Shown here: positions 1-11,439 of the stretch, piece after piece
Position numbering within the stretch: the stretch's first letter is position 1
How the letters are laid out: the number at the start of each line of letters is the position of its first letter
Origin: Bretschneidera sinensis
Taxonomy: Eukaryota; Streptophyta; Magnoliopsida; Brassicales; Akaniaceae
Assembly: GCA_023935145.1 (NCBI GenBank)
Contig: CM043702.1
Coordinates: 63,555,001 to 63,619,000, forward strand
Direction of reading: 5' to 3'
DNA: 64,000 bases
Notes under the pieces: generated by a model
What the model saw: the letters and a program-made list of their open reading frames with translations, nothing else
Databases searched by the model: none
What the model was told of the DNA's origin: nothing
Made by a program: the position numbers and the translations under genes

Positions 1-1249
1 GAGTGTATGCTAGTTTTTCGATAAGGAAGTATCGTATTTAAGTGTTATGGAGAAGTTTGTTGATATAGTATATGAGCTTTTGAGTCCCACTTCCTTCTCT
101 AATCAAGATAGCAGTTACCACTTCCTGGCCCGCTGCAATGTATAGAAAGAGTTTTTCCCCGGTTATAGTCTTGGTTAAGAGAGAAGGTGAGCAAAGATAT
201 TCTTTGAGTTCTTCAAAAGCCTTTTGACATTCTTCGATCTAGGAAAAGTTTTTTTACTTTCTTATAGCTCTGAAGAAGGGTAGGCACCTCTCGACTAATT
301 TTGACACGAAACTGCTAAGGGCAACAATATGTCTGGTCAACCATTGGACTTCTTTGATGTTGCCGCGGGAGAGGAGCTCATGTCCAAAACTGCTTTTATC
401 TTCTCAGGATTGGCTTTTATTCCTCGCTGGGTGACTATGAAGCCAAGGAATTTGCTATAGGTGACTCTGAAGGCGCATTTTTTGGGGTTCAATTTCATTT
501 GGTGGTGTTAGAGTATTCTGAATACTTCATCTAAGTCGGATTTGTGGTCATTCACTTTGATGCTTTTGATCAGCATGTCATCGACATAAACTTCTATATT
601 CCTCTTGATTTGCTTCTTAAAAAGTTTATTGACCAGTCTATGGTAAGTTGTCCCTACATTTTTAAGCCCGAAGGGCATGACTCTTTTGCAATATAGACCT
701 CAATAACAAAGGCGGTCTTTGACTGGTCCGGTTCATGCATGAGAATTTGGTTGTACATTGAATATGTATCCATAAAGCTGAGCAATTCGTACCCAGAGGT
801 GGCATTAACCATCTAATCTATCTAAGGCAGAGATAAGCTATCTTTCAGGCAAACCTTGTTGAGATCAGTGAAATCTATGAAAATTCTTCATTTTCCATTT
901 TCCTTTTTTACCATGACCATGTTAGCAACCTAATCCGGGTAGTAAGTCTCCCGGATGAAGTCAATTGTGAGGAGCTTGTCTACTTCTTCTTTTATAGCTC
1001 CCTATCACTCTGGAGTAAAATAACTCTTCTTCTCAATGACGAGTTTGTGGTTGGGGTCCACATTCAACCTATGGTAATGATTTGCGGGTCTATTCTTGGC
1101 ATATCGGAGGCTGGCCATGAAAACACATTTTGATTTCTTCGGAGGAAGGAGACTAATGATTCTTTGAGGTCCTTGGGTAGGCTAGACTCAATTTGAATTA
1201 TTTTTGAGTCTCCCTCCCTATTCAGGGGGAAATCTATCAATTCTTCCAT
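1..1249 (-). pseudogene. Tat-like reverse transcriptase fragment
   Basis: The minus strand encodes broken pieces of a Ty3/gypsy reverse transcriptase, the enzyme that copies element RNA to cDNA in virus-like particles. The catalytic motif YVDD reads from 588 to 577 and is followed by MLIKS, typical of Tat elements; MPFGLKN lies just before it near 690. The piece at 1064-1249 (61 codons, contains FSWPASDMPRIDP) is the conserved segment just ahead of RT. Stops and frameshifts separate the segments, so no enzyme can be made. The C-terminal part, RNase H and integrase would lie beyond the left edge. Confidence 0.78.
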
Positions 1250-1420
1250 AGGTTTTCCCCATGGAACCTTGAGGTTATATCTTAAATGTTCTATCTCTAA
1301 AGGTATGGCTTTCGCCTTCTTGTTCCCTTTGATGAAGTTAAGGTAGCAGGATAAAGATGTTTATTGATTTTCTCGGACTTCACCGACATCGTTGTTTGTA
1401 GGAAACTTCATCTTCAAGTG

Positions 1421-1849
1421 TTAAGTCAAGACCACCACTTTTATTTTATTCAAAGTTGGCCTTTCGAGAATAACATTGTATGAGGATGGGTGCTTCACTA
1501 GAAGAAACATGGTCATCACAGTAGTTTGTTGTGGAGCTGATCCTGTTGTGACAAGAATGAATATGATACCATCGGCGAACACTAGTAGTCCCGAAAAACA
1601 GTAGAGGGGAGAGGCCACCAGTTTGAGTTGGTCATCCCCCAGCTTCATCTTTTTGAAGGCTTCATAGTACAGGACATTTGTCGAATTTCCATTTTCGACT
1701 AAAATCCTCTCAACGTTATAGTTTGCAATAAGGAGTTTAATAACAACAATATCATCATAGGGTGTCTGAAGTCCCTCCAAATCTTCGTTTGTAAAAGATG
1801 TCACATGGTTTGTCTTGACCCTTTTATGAGGTCCGCTGATTGATACCAC
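1421..1849 (-). pseudogene. Tat-like aspartic protease region
   Basis: This 142-codon open stretch matches the gag-pol protease region of Tat elements: TPYDDIVVIKL, then IANYNVERILVENGNS, then a flap and VILERPTLNK near the C-terminus. The family active site is normally VDNGSS or similar, with an essential aspartate. Here it reads VENGNS, so the catalytic aspartate seems replaced by glutamate, which would be expected to abolish activity. It lies between gag to the right and RT to the left, as the lineage demands. An intact frame in a dead element is probably chance survival. Confidence 0.7.
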
Positions 1850-2029
1850 TAATTGGACATAGGCTTTCCTTGCTTACTAAGATTTTCCTCCTACTACTGC
1901 CCCCCCATAAATCATCTTGATGGTTCTCATTACTACGGTCGTACGACCATTTCTCTTTAGACTCAGCCTAGGGCTTCCGTAATCACTTCGCTCGGGATTA
2001 GACTGTTCAACATTTTGTTTGAATGGGTG

Positions 2030-3530
2030 CCTTGGACTCTATGTGGGGAGATCTTTATTACCTAGAAATGTACGAGCCCTGGTGTATTCCTTTAGGTACC
2101 CTCGTGGGATAAGGCACTCAATTTGATTTTTTTAGGGCATGGAATTCCTCGATGTCGTGCCTGTAGTCTTTATGAAAGCGGCACTACTTGGTTCAATCCT
2201 TGTTTTCACTGGTGTATAGAGGTATCTGAGGCTAGTGGAAGATGTCTCGGTTCTAGACCTTCATTAATATGTTGGTCTTGGGTGCGTTGAGTGGGGTATA
2301 GTTGTCAAAAAATTGGGTTGCCTTTAGATTGGCCACTTGGCCGGGCTTCTTCGATAAGCCATCTTTCGGTTCGGTGGTGTCACTTTCCATCTTTTCTCTC
2401 CCTTCTTCTCTTTCCCTCTGAAATGCTTGATTATCCTCAGTAATCATACACTTTTCGGCCCGAGTAAGGATTTCATTCATATCCTTGGGGGCACTTGGTA
2501 AGTTTTGAGCTAAAAGATCTCATCTTGAGCCACTTTTTGAACGCCAAGGTCTGTACCATGGGATCAAGGTCTGAAATCTTCTATGTTGTAGCACTAAATT
2601 ACAAGATGTATTCTTGGAGTTTCTCCCTCTTACGCTGAATTATGTTGAAGATACTTTTTGAGGTCTTCCAAGGTCCCTTACTACTGAGAAAGTATGCTGC
2701 GAAGGCATGACTTAGTTCCTTAAAGGAATTGATGCTGTCAGGCTTAAGGTGAAAGTACCAAGTGCTAGTGGCCTTCTCTAGAGTAAGAGGAATGGCTCGG
2801 CACAATACAACATATGGATGGTAGTGTAGTAGCATGGTTGTCTAGGAAAGTTGGAGATGATCCATGGGATATATGGAGCCGTTATAGGCCTTTTATGATG
2901 AATATTCTGAAATGCCATGGGAGAGGAGTGTCGAGGATATCCTGTGTGAAAGGAGGAGCTTGCGAGCTGAGCTCATCCAAGAATTTGATGCTTTTTCCCT
3001 TAAAATTTTCTCATATTCTTCTGCCCATTTATTCTAACTTTTTGTCCAAATCGGTGTAGTTCTTAAGGGTGGAGAAGCCTCGAGAGTTCAACACAGGATT
3101 AGGAGAGGATCCAATAGTGGGTTGAGTGTAGGTCTCTTGGTTAAGATTTAGATACCTTGTTGGCCGAAGGCTTTGTTGAGGTGGTAAAGGTGAAGGAAGA
3201 TGAGCTTACCCCTCGAGTTTGATGGTTAAAGCGGCTACTAGCTGAGTGAGTTCTATAAATTTCCCTTGCGTAATCGGTGCGGCTGGGTTTGTCGTGATAG
3301 GTACTTCTAGATTCTCTTGAGCAATAGAGTTTTGTGGGTTTGACTAGGAAAGTTTCTCATGCCTGGTTCACCCATCAGATGATTCATTGGGGTTTTGGTG
3401 GGAGGTGGCTTGCTCCTGAATGACGGGGAGTCTCGAGCTGGGGTGCTGGCTATGATTAGAAACCCGGGTGGCAGTTGTGGTGGAACCAGCAGCCTTTTTG
3501 ATAGGATTTTTAGGTGGCATTGTGACATAT
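2030..3530 (-). pseudogene. Tat-like gag region
   Basis: Gag forms the particle that packages element RNA. The core gag domain is clearest at 2599-2835 (CRAIPLTLEKATSTWY, then SINSFKELSHAF and LQEYIL). A second piece at 2253-2480 holds the region after it, and the sequence at about 2060-2200 gives the CRFHKDYRHDIEEF zinc-finger-like motif typical of Tat gag. The likely N-terminus lies at 3307-3528, next to the primer site. Internal stops and frame changes make this a pseudogene. Confidence 0.72.
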
Positions 3531-3572
3531 GAGTTCTTTTTTTTCTAGAGATTAAGAGGAAGTTCTAATAGG

Positions 3573-3583
3573 CGGCACCAATT
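3573..3583 (-). other. degenerate primer binding site
   Basis: Directly beside the LTR end the minus strand reads ATTGGTGCCGCC, a damaged form of the TTGGCGCCGTCTG site of Tat elements. Location and partial match support the call. Confidence 0.5.
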
Positions 3584-4095
3584 TGTTGATGTCGAAAATC
3601 TGCTAGGTAATCGACTAGCCAGAATATGGAACATGAACACAAGAATAAGAGAAAACCTAAAATTTGCTGGAGGACTGAAGGGGTTGTGCCTCCGGAGGGA
3701 CTCTCCGATGCCTAAGTTAGTATAGGCTTTGACTGATAGGAAAATTGAAGAATTTAGAGTGAGTTGTGAGTACCTTTGATAGTGAGAGCCCCCTTATATA
3801 GAATCTTGGAGTAGAGTCCAATTAGTAGAGTGGTTGAGTGTTGTAATAGGATTGGGATGCCTATATGCTCTGATGTTCCAATATGACTGGTTTATCCATA
3901 AGCTGGAGTGTTTAGGTTATCCATAAGCTGGAATGTTATAGTATGATTATGGTTCCTGTGTGAATTACCATTATGCCTTTTGCCAAGTGTACTTATTTGA
4001 TTAGTTGCTATGTCTTGTTTACGCAATTACCTTTTTGCCCTTAAAGGGTTCCACGTGTCATTGTGTCATTAGATGGGGAATTTTCCCCTACATCA
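3584..4095 (-). repeat. 5' LTR of the Tat-like element
   Basis: The plus strand runs from TGTTGATG to CCTACATCA, a TG...CA pair at the expected place beside the primer site. Minus-strand TATATAAG at about 3793-3800 is a plausible TATA box. The start and end resemble those of the LTR split by the Athila-like element (17993...27810), supporting a shared lineage. Length is about 512 bp. Confidence 0.65.
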
Positions 4096-4497
4096 AGATG
4101 TTCTTAAATCGAGCCTTGTTCAGAGAACTCATTCTCTATTGAACACCTATATACTTGTTTTAATGTCTACTACATAAGTGACATTAAGATCAGTCACCCT
4201 TCCAATTTGACAAACATAGTATGTACTTGTCTAACTGTATTACTAATGTCTAGTTAGTATCCTACAACTAGGAACATTTCAGAGCAAAACTTGCGAGAAG
4301 ATTATATGTCAAAATTATGATCTCATCATAATCCTATCGCCATTGCTCTTACTCTATGGACTTAATCATGATAATGTAATTAAACAAATGTTTATGATAA
4401 ATAAACTTACCATTAATTATGATAATAATTCGAATAAGATTGTTTTATAAAAAAATATGCCTAGACATGAAATATCATTGGCTTGTAAGGCATTCTC
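4096..4497 (-). repeat. degenerate LTR-like sequence, unassigned
   Basis: No gene is seen. The stretch is AT-rich and its minus strand resembles, from memory, the LTRs of some plant copia elements. No boundary, primer site or duplication can be shown, so this is only a guess that it is an old LTR fragment. Confidence 0.25.
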
Positions 4498-5710
4498 TTA
4501 ACAATATTGATTTCGATAATGACAAAACTATATTAAAATGACATAACTATCTTTTGTCAAAGCTTTGTATTATTTAAGGTAATTTGTACAAACCTTAGAA
4601 GATGCACACACTCCCTAAAAGTCATGCACGCAAGCTCATTGCCTTGCACACTTCAAGTTTCAAAAGTTTGAGGCAATTTCAAAGTCGAAGTCCTTTAAGC
4701 TTAACTTTTTTAAGGTAGTTAAATTTTACTGTAATCTACCCTCAATTACTTAGTTTTTTAAATGACTCAATTTTCTTTCAAAATATCTTACTTAAAACCC
4801 AAATATCTTTTTCCAAAAGTTGTTGCAATATTTGATTTAGAAAAATACGTTTTTTGTTGTCGAGTGTGGTGGTACCACAGTCGACTAGAGATCCATCTCG
4901 GGCTCAACTATTTTTTTTCAGAAGTGAAGTTACACTCGACTAGACATATCTCACAATTGACTATGTCCCATCCCTTAGGCCTCTCATTTCAAATTTAAAG
5001 GGAACAATCGACTGGGACAAAGCCATAGTCAAATGTACTTACGAAAATAATGAGTATATTTCTAAATTTGAGGTACGAGACAGAGAATTTAATGCACCAA
5101 ATAGCCATTCTTTGTGTCTAACAACCATATTGAATCAATGCTATAAATACCCATTGTAAACGAGCATTTCTAATCACTTAGAACATTCAATTTTTTAAGA
5201 GCTCATTTACTACCCTTAAAGACTTTCAAAATTAGTTCTTAAGCCATTCTTAAAGATTTGTTCTTCTGAGAGAGAAAATATTTGAGTTATAAGTATTAAT
5301 TGCATTCTCTCTTACGCACCAAAAACTTCTCACGCTATTCCACCTTGTAAGAAAAAGACTTGGTGTAACTCTTGTGAGTATTTAAGTGTTATACACTTAA
5401 CTGAAAATCCTTTATAAGAGAAACTTGTACAGATTTGAGCAATACCTTGGAATTTGCCTATTTGGTTTAGTGAAAGTTTCAAGGAGAATCCTTAAAGAGA
5501 GTGAACGTAGGGTCGGGAGTAATTCCGATATTTTCGAAGCATTATAATTCGAGTTTGCAAGTTCTTCTCCTTTCCTCTTTTAATTTTCAGCAAACTTTAT
5601 TTATTGTTCTTACTTGTTCTTGATTAATTGTATAATCTTGTCATTATATTTGTATTTGTCAAAACTGTTTTAAACCCAATTCACCCCTTCTTTGGTTGCC
5701 TTGGTTAACA
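4498..5710 (+). repeat. 5' LTR of the SIRE-like element
   Basis: The right end is set by the primer site just after GGTTAACA. The left end is approximate, at TTAACAATATTG, where a SIRE-style opening (GATTTCGATAATGACAAAAC) begins. No 3' LTR was found for comparison. Confidence 0.5.
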
Positions 5711-5712
5711 AT

Positions 5713-5724
5713 TGGTATAAGAGC
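5713..5724 (+). other. tRNA-Met primer binding site
   Basis: TGGTATAAGAGC matches the initiator tRNA-Met site TGGTATCAGAGC at 11 of 12 positions and sits two bases after the LTR end. Confidence 0.75.
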
Positions 5725-5777
5725 ATAGTTTTCTAAGTTAGACTTAAAATCCTAGAGTAAATCCTATAGCAACTAGT

Positions 5778-6720
5778 ATGTCTAATGAATGTCATTTTTA
5801 CTCTTGGTCTCCCTTCTTTAATGAAACTAATTATAGTTATTGGAATAATATGATGAAAATTTTCGTAAAAGATCAAGACTATGCTTTATGGGAAATTATT
5901 GAGGATAGAACTAGGATTCCAATGAAAAAAGTAAATGACAACAAGGTAGAAACTCTAGTTCTTAAGGTTAAACAAGATTTCGATGAAGATGACCTAAAAA
6001 TGATATCGTTAAATAGTAGAGCTACAAGTATTCTTTATTGTGCTTTAGATATTAATGAATACAATAAAATTTCAGCTTGTGCTTCGGTTAAAGAAATATG
6101 GGATAAACTTCAAGTTACATATGACGGTACTAATCAAGTTAAGAAATCTAAAATCTATAGATTAATATCGAATTATGAACTTTTTTAAAATGTCTCCTAA
6201 TGAAACTATTTCTGAAATGTATTTTCGATTCACTAATGTCATTGATGACTTGAAGCTTCTTAGTAATGTCTATGAAAATGGTGAGTTGGTAAGAAAAATA
6301 CCTAGGTTTTTTTCCAAAAGCTTGGGAATCAAAGATGATGGCAATTAAAGAAAAATACTACCTTAACATCGACACACTTCTTGGATCCCTTGATGAACGT
6401 CATCAACAAGAATGGTGATGAAGAATCCAAGAAGAAAAGATCATTGCTATCAATACTACCACCAGCAAGCAAGTGGAGGAAGAAGCCAATCAAAGTAGTG
6501 AGGAGGATGGAAAAATGACTCTCATTACAAAAAAGTCTCAAAAGTACTTGAAAGGAAAGAATAATTCAAGTTAAAATCTCTATAGAAAGGATGATTCAAT
6601 CAAGAAATATCTAATTATCTGTTTCGGATGTAAGAAGCCCGGACACATCAAAGCAGATTGTCCTTCGGTAAAGAAACCTTACAAAAACATCAAGAAGAAA
6701 GCTATTGTGCCTACTGCTTA
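5778..6720 (+). pseudogene. SIRE-like copia gag with zinc knuckle
   Basis: The first 136 codons (5778-6188) form a copia gag core: FNETNYSYWNNMMKIF near residues 14-29, then DYALWEIIEDR, and ASVKEIWDKLQVTYDG near the end, the UBN2/DUF4219-type pattern. After a frameshift the gag continues, and at about 6620-6662 CFGCKKPGHIKADC is an intact CX2CX4HX4C nucleic-acid-binding knuckle. The start ATG at 5778 lies about 50 bases after the primer site. Stops after residue 136 make the full protein impossible. Confidence 0.75.
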
Positions 6721-7324
6721 GACTGATGATGAAGAGGAGAACTTGGATGAAGAAGTTAACTACCAAGAAATTACCAACCTTTGTTTGATGAAAATTGATT
6801 ATGAGAATGAGGTAACTAATTCTTCAATATTGATAATGATAATGAAATTATGAATGAAGAATTATTTGAATAAATTAATGAATTGCATGAAGAACTTAAG
6901 AAATTTGATTCTAAAAATGTTGCTTTTAAAAAAAAAAAGGTTTCATATTTCTCTAAAGAAATGGAAGTTTTAAAAGAACAAAATGAAAAACTTTCTATAG
7001 AGCTTGACACTCATCACAAGAGTCTTTGAAAAATGAAAATGAATTTTTGAAAAACTAAATGACTGAGTTGGACACCAGTTTATCTAGACTTGTAAAAGTA
7101 AAAAAAAAAACTAAATGAACTGTTGGCTTGCCAAAGATTAAGTGGAGAGAAAAAAAACGTGGTTTTAGATATTCTCCAATGAGCAAACAAAAATCAAATG
7201 GAACCATCTTTATAAAAGCAACAAATGTTAATGAAGCTTCAACTTTTCATATGATTAGTAATGTTCATAATGCACAATTAAAAAAAAGCTGGGAAACCTA
7301 AGAATGCAAATGTTAATTCCTATG

Positions 7325-7590
7325 GAAAAGCTTAATATACTCATACTAAGAATAAACATTCGAGAAATACATGTACTCACATGTATGTAAATGCTAAGTA
7401 CACTTATCCTAGAAACTAATATGCTAGGAATGCATACTCAAGAAATGGCTATCATTCATATCCTAGAAATACCATGTATTCACATAATTTTCATAATGCT
7501 AGAAATATGTACTCTAGGAATGCAAAATTCTCATTTCCTAGGAATGATAGATTTGCATACTCTAGATATCCTAGAAACTAACATGATTAT
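7325..7590 (+). repeat. degenerate tandem repeat coding YPRN/YSRN-like units
   Basis: A short unit built around CCTAGAAAC/ATGCTAGGAATGC recurs about ten times. In the gag frame it reads as tyrosine/arginine/asparagine-rich steps such as YPRN, YARNAYSRN and MYSRNAKF. It lies between the zinc knuckle and the protease remnant. The repeats are imperfect and interrupted by stops. Confidence 0.6.
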
Positions 7591-7754
7591 CATTCTAGGA
7601 TCATGCATCATCCATATTATTATAACTACGGAACTAGTTATGGTATTAAGAAGGTATGGGTTCCAAAAGGATCCATATTTTCAAGGATTAACCCCAAAGG
7701 ACCCAAGAAATTTTGGGCACCTAAGAGTTCCATTGTATATCCTTGTGTGATGTA

Positions 7755-7990
7755 GATTTGCCTTTATACAAAGATAGAGGGTGATCATTGGTACCTTACT
7801 AGTATATGCTCAAAGCACATGACCAGTAATTGAAGCATCTTTATGGAACTAACTCCAAAGGATGGTGGGCATGCCACTATTGGAGATGATGCCAAGATGA
7901 GGTTCATTAAACATGGTCAACAAGGAGATAGTCTTCCTAAGGATTGGAGGTATGTGAATTATCACCCAATCGATCAAGTGATTGTTGATC
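7755..7990 (+). pseudogene. protease remnant fused to pre-RT linker
   Basis: From about 7775 the frame reads DHWYLTSICSKHMT, corresponding to the copia protease active-site region usually written WYLDSGCSRHMT. Aspartate and glycine of the DSG triad are lost. LTPKDGGHATIGDDAK follows, then the text jumps directly to SLPKDWRYVNYHPIDQVI, which in SIRE elements lies after the integrase and before RT. The integrase coding segment is absent. Confidence 0.7.
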
Positions 7991-8039
7991 CTTCACAATA
8001 GTTAAGAACTTGTTCTTTTATTAGAAATGTTTGCAATTA

Positions 8040-9585
8040 TGTAGCCTTAAATTGAACCTAAGACTTTTGATGAAGTTGAACATGTTGAAAATTATATAAT
8101 GGCTATGCAAGAAGACTTAAATCAATTTGAAAGAAGTAAAGTTCAGACTTTAGTACCTTGGCCAAAAGATCACTCGGTAATCGATACTAAATTGGTTTAT
8201 AGGAATAAAATGGATGAAAATGGTGTAGCAACTAGAAACAATGCTAGGTTTGTAGCAAAATGATATAATCAAGAAGAAAAATAGATTTTGATGAAATATT
8301 TTCTCCCACAGCTATACTTGAAGCCATTTAATGTTGCTTGCATTTGAATGCTTTAAGAACCTCAAATTATTTCAAATGGATGTGAAAATTTCCTTTTTAA
8401 ATGGTTTTATAGAAGAATATGTTATTTTGAACAACCTCTCGGTTTTGGAAATTCTAATTTTCCAAACCATGTCTATAAGCTTTCTAAAGCCTTCTATGGG
8501 TTGAAGCAAACTCCTAGAGCACGACATGAAAGATTAAGTAAATTTTTACTTCATAACGGTTTTACAAGAGGAAAAATTGACACTATTCTTTTCACAAAAA
8601 AAAAAACCATGAACATGACATTTTCATGGTGTAAATATATATTGATGACATAATATTTGGTACTACTAATGAGACCATCTATCAAGATTTTGCTAAGTGC
8701 ATGTAAGGTGAATTTGAGATGAACATGATGGGAGAGAACAATTGTTTCCTTAGTCTTCAAATAAAGCAAACAAAGGAAGAAATATTCATTAACCAATCCA
8801 ATTATATAAAGGATTTGCTAAAGAGGTTTGGGATGGAGAATGCAAAGTCAATTGTGACTTCCATGAGCACTTTAACAAAGCTTGACATGGATGAAAGAGT
8901 TAAAAGTGTTGACATTAAGAAATATAGAAGCATGATAGGAGCTTTACTTTGTTTAATTGCTAATAGACCTGATATTATGTTTAGTGTTTGCATGTCTGTT
9001 AGGTTTCAATCTAATCCAAAAGAATCTCACTTAATTGCCTTTAAATTTTTTTAAAGATATTTGCTAGGAACTCAAAACTTAGCTTTGTGGTATTCTAGAG
9101 AATCTTCCTTTGACTTAATTGGATTTTCAAATGCTGATTTTGATGGTTGTAAGTTAGAAAGAAAACATACTAGTGGGACATCATAATTTTTTGATTATAT
9201 GTTAACATCTCACTTTTCAAAGAAATAAAACTTGGTTGCACTATCCAATGGCCGAAGTGAAGTATGTAGCCATTGGTACTTGTCGTGCACAAATTTTATG
9301 GACAAAAGAACAATTTAAAGATCTTGGCATGCGTCTTGAAAATGTTCCAATTTTATGTGATAATACTAGTGCTATCAATCTAACTAAGAATCCAATTTAA
9401 CATTCTAGAGCTAAACATATTGAAATTAGACATCATTTTACTAAAGATCATACTAAAAAAGAGGATATTAAACTTAAATTTGTTATTAATGAAAAAAAAA
9501 TAGTTGATATTTTTACTAAAACCTTAAATAAAGATAGGTTTTGCATGATTAGAATGGTGTTAGGCATGAGAAAGTATATGTGATA
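8040..9585 (+). pseudogene. SIRE-like reverse transcriptase and RNase H
   Basis: Frames in this region give the copia RT landmarks in order: VPWPKDHSVIDTKLVYRNK (about 8155), the fingers and palm, the catalytic YIDDIIFG near 8640, then the 111-codon open frame 8719-9054 (FGMENAKSIVTSMS, RSMIGALLCLIANRPD). RNase H continues to about 9560 (SNADFDG, LVALSN, HHFTKDH), and the C-terminus reads RFCMIRMVLGMRKYM with a stop near 9583. Many stops and frameshifts break it. It lies directly after the deleted integrase junction. Confidence 0.75.
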
Positions 9586-10123
9586 ACTTTTTAATTTCAT
9601 TTGCATTCATCACTTGCATGTTTTTTATTTAGTGAATAAAGATTAATTCTCAATTTAATCTTTTCTCACTAAAAAATGGCATAAAATAACTTATCTTGCA
9701 AGAGATTTAATTTTCTTAGAGTTAGAGTCTTGATAAAGTCGTCTACCTAAGTCATCATAGTTGATTGGGTGAAGGGTTCTGTCCAAAGACAAAAATTCAC
9801 ACAGTTAACTAGGCTACCTTATATAGTCGACTGCAAAGCCGTCTCTAACCTTTTTTTTTAAAAAAAAAAAACAGATGCAGATTTACCTATCCAATCGATT
9901 AGAAACTCATTATAGTTGACCGAACTCTTGTGCTTATATACACATGTGTCAGTTTTCATATTGATTTTACACTCAAATCTATATCCCTATCCACACACCA
10001 TTTTCTCTCTCTTCAAATTTTCTTCATTTTCTTTCAAAATCTCTCAAATTTTCACATGCTAACTCCCTAAAATCATTTTTTTGTGCATCTATCTTCGCTC
10101 TTTACCTTTGATTTCGTCTAAAA
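9586..10123 (+). other. non-coding spacer between pol and env-like region
   Basis: About 540 bases after the pol stop with no credible reading frame. It is AT-rich and carries several CGACT/TCGAC words (for example at 9829), also common in the element's 5' LTR. Such a spacer is usual between pol and env-like regions of SIRE elements. Confidence 0.4.
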
Positions 10124-10880
10124 TGAGGAAGAAAATGGTCACTTCCAGCCTTCACGGAAAGAGATCCAAAGAAGTTTCATCCAAGGACAAAGGGAAAGGA
10201 ATCGTCAGTGAATCATGCAAGTCTTCTTTTTCCTTCTTGCATGATTCACGTGACATATCTACCCCTAATAACCTTTTTGAGGTGATATGTCAGGTTTAGT
10301 GTTATTAGATTCACTAATTTGAATGTTGAACTGATTTTTAAGAATATTGGGTGGTTGTCATTTGATTCAATTAGAGAGAGTGTTTATCCTAGATATGGTC
10401 ATCACTTTTATGCAAATCTACTGAAGGTATCAAGTGAGTCCTTAAGTTTTAGGATAATGGTGATGCAGATTGCATTTAAGGTGTCCATGGATGTTTTGAG
10501 GGCTATTCTAAAAATTCTAATTAGGATTTAAGTTGGATTGATGCTCAGGGGTGGCTTGAAAATTTTGGCAGGCAGAAATCTTGTAAGGTGATTAGAGATG
10601 ATTCTAGATATATGTTTCATGCTAAGACTTTTAACAATTATTCAACCATGCCTTTTGAGTCTAAAGTCATGCACCTGTTAATAGTTAATGTATCAATCCA
10701 AGGATGGATAGTCGTACTTATATTTCTAAGTTGGATATGGTCTTACTATGAAGTTTGCGAACTGGAACTAAGTTTAATATGCATCCTCTAATTTTAAGTA
10801 AGATAGAAGTAGTTAGAATGGTTAAGAGTGGTTTACCGTTTTGTATATTGATTAAAAATGTCATGTCTTACACCTCAATC
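10124..10880 (+). pseudogene. env-like ORF remnant of the SIRE-like element
   Basis: After the spacer an ATG at 10124 opens a lysine/serine-rich N-terminus (SKDKGKGIVSE), then a frameshift leads to FDSIRESVYPRYGHHFYANLL (10319-10531) and further pieces (SRYMFHAKTFNNYSTMPF at 10588-10791; TYISKLDMVLL in another frame). The pattern of a YP..hFYANL block followed by a conserved block about 100 residues later fits the plant env-like/putative transposon protein family found downstream of pol in SIRE and Athila elements. Its role is unproven. At least three frame changes make it non-functional. Confidence 0.6.
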
Positions 10881-11106
10881 ATTCAAAATACCTGAGGATG
10901 TCCTACCTGAAACAATGGAAGTTGTGCAACTCCAGAAGAAGTAACATAAGCAAAGAAGGTTGTGCAAGCACCAGAAGAAGTAACAAAAGAAGAGAAGACT
11001 ATGCCAAGTCTCAGGCCTAGGGAGAACTTGAAGAAGCCTACGTGTCTAAAGGACTTTGAATAAGAGAAGTGATGTGAGATGAAAGCTAGCAAAATAAGAA
11101 GGAAAC
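10881..11106 (+). pseudogene. C-terminal polyprotein fragment ending before an LTR
   Basis: The frame reads VVQAPEEVTKEEK, then RPRENLKKPTCLKDFE and a stop near 11063. A short repeat (VVQ-x-PEEVT) occurs twice. A basic -R-x-x-x-KP--LKDF- ending followed by a purine-rich run (AAAATAAGAAGGAAA) and then an LTR start looks like the end of a retrotransposon polyprotein with its polypurine tract. Which element it belonged to is unclear; it could also be a copia linker. Confidence 0.35.
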
Positions 11107-11391
11107 TGTTGTGATAGTTGAGATTAGTTACAAATTGTAATTAAGTATGGTAGAGTCATTAGCTCAACTGTGTTTGAATTACCAGTAGTTATATGTAAGC
11201 TTAGCAAATACTACAAATACTGAATGTAATCTGTAAATGAGTCAATCTGAAAATACAATTAAGTTGTTTTCCTCTTTATCTTGTTGGATTCTTTCTTGAA
11301 CTCGAATATGGAACCATTTTCCTTCTTTTTATTCTCCTATCTTCTACTTCTTGTACGCTTATTGATCACTCAATTCTTCCTAAGTGTATCA
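11107..11391 (+). repeat. putative short LTR of the chromovirus
   Basis: Runs from TGTTGTGATAG to GTGTATCA, with TG...CA ends. The following TTTTTGTGCTTTCATT may be a decayed primer site (TTGGTATCAGTGCTTTC-like). No partner LTR is in the window. Confidence 0.4.
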
Positions 11392-11439
11392 ATTTTTGTG
11401 CTTTCATTGTCCACAATTCTCTAACCTCTTTACAGACAT

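Larger units (their letters stand above)
1..4095 (-). mobile_element. Tat-like Ty3/gypsy retrotransposon, 5' half, decayed
   Basis: Read on the minus strand, the order is LTR (3584-4095), primer site, gag (about 2030-3530), protease (1421-1849) and reverse transcriptase (1-1062), which runs off the left edge of the window. This is the Ty3/gypsy order. The gag style, the RT motif YVDDMLIKS and a primer site related to TTGGCGCCGTCTG point to the Tat lineage. All reading frames carry stops or frameshifts, so it is an old, inactive copy. No 3' LTR is inside the window, so the duplication at its ends cannot be tested. Confidence 0.8.
4498..10880 (+). mobile_element. SIRE-like Ty1/copia element, integrase lost, env-like region present
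   Basis: Order on the plus strand: 5' LTR (about 4498-5710), tRNA-Met primer site, gag with zinc knuckle, a short protease remnant, reverse transcriptase/RNase H, and an env-like region (10124-10880). RT after the protease with copia motifs, plus an env-like region, fits the SIRE lineage. The integrase between protease and RT is missing, and I find no 3' LTR. Many stops show the element is dead. Confidence 0.75.
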
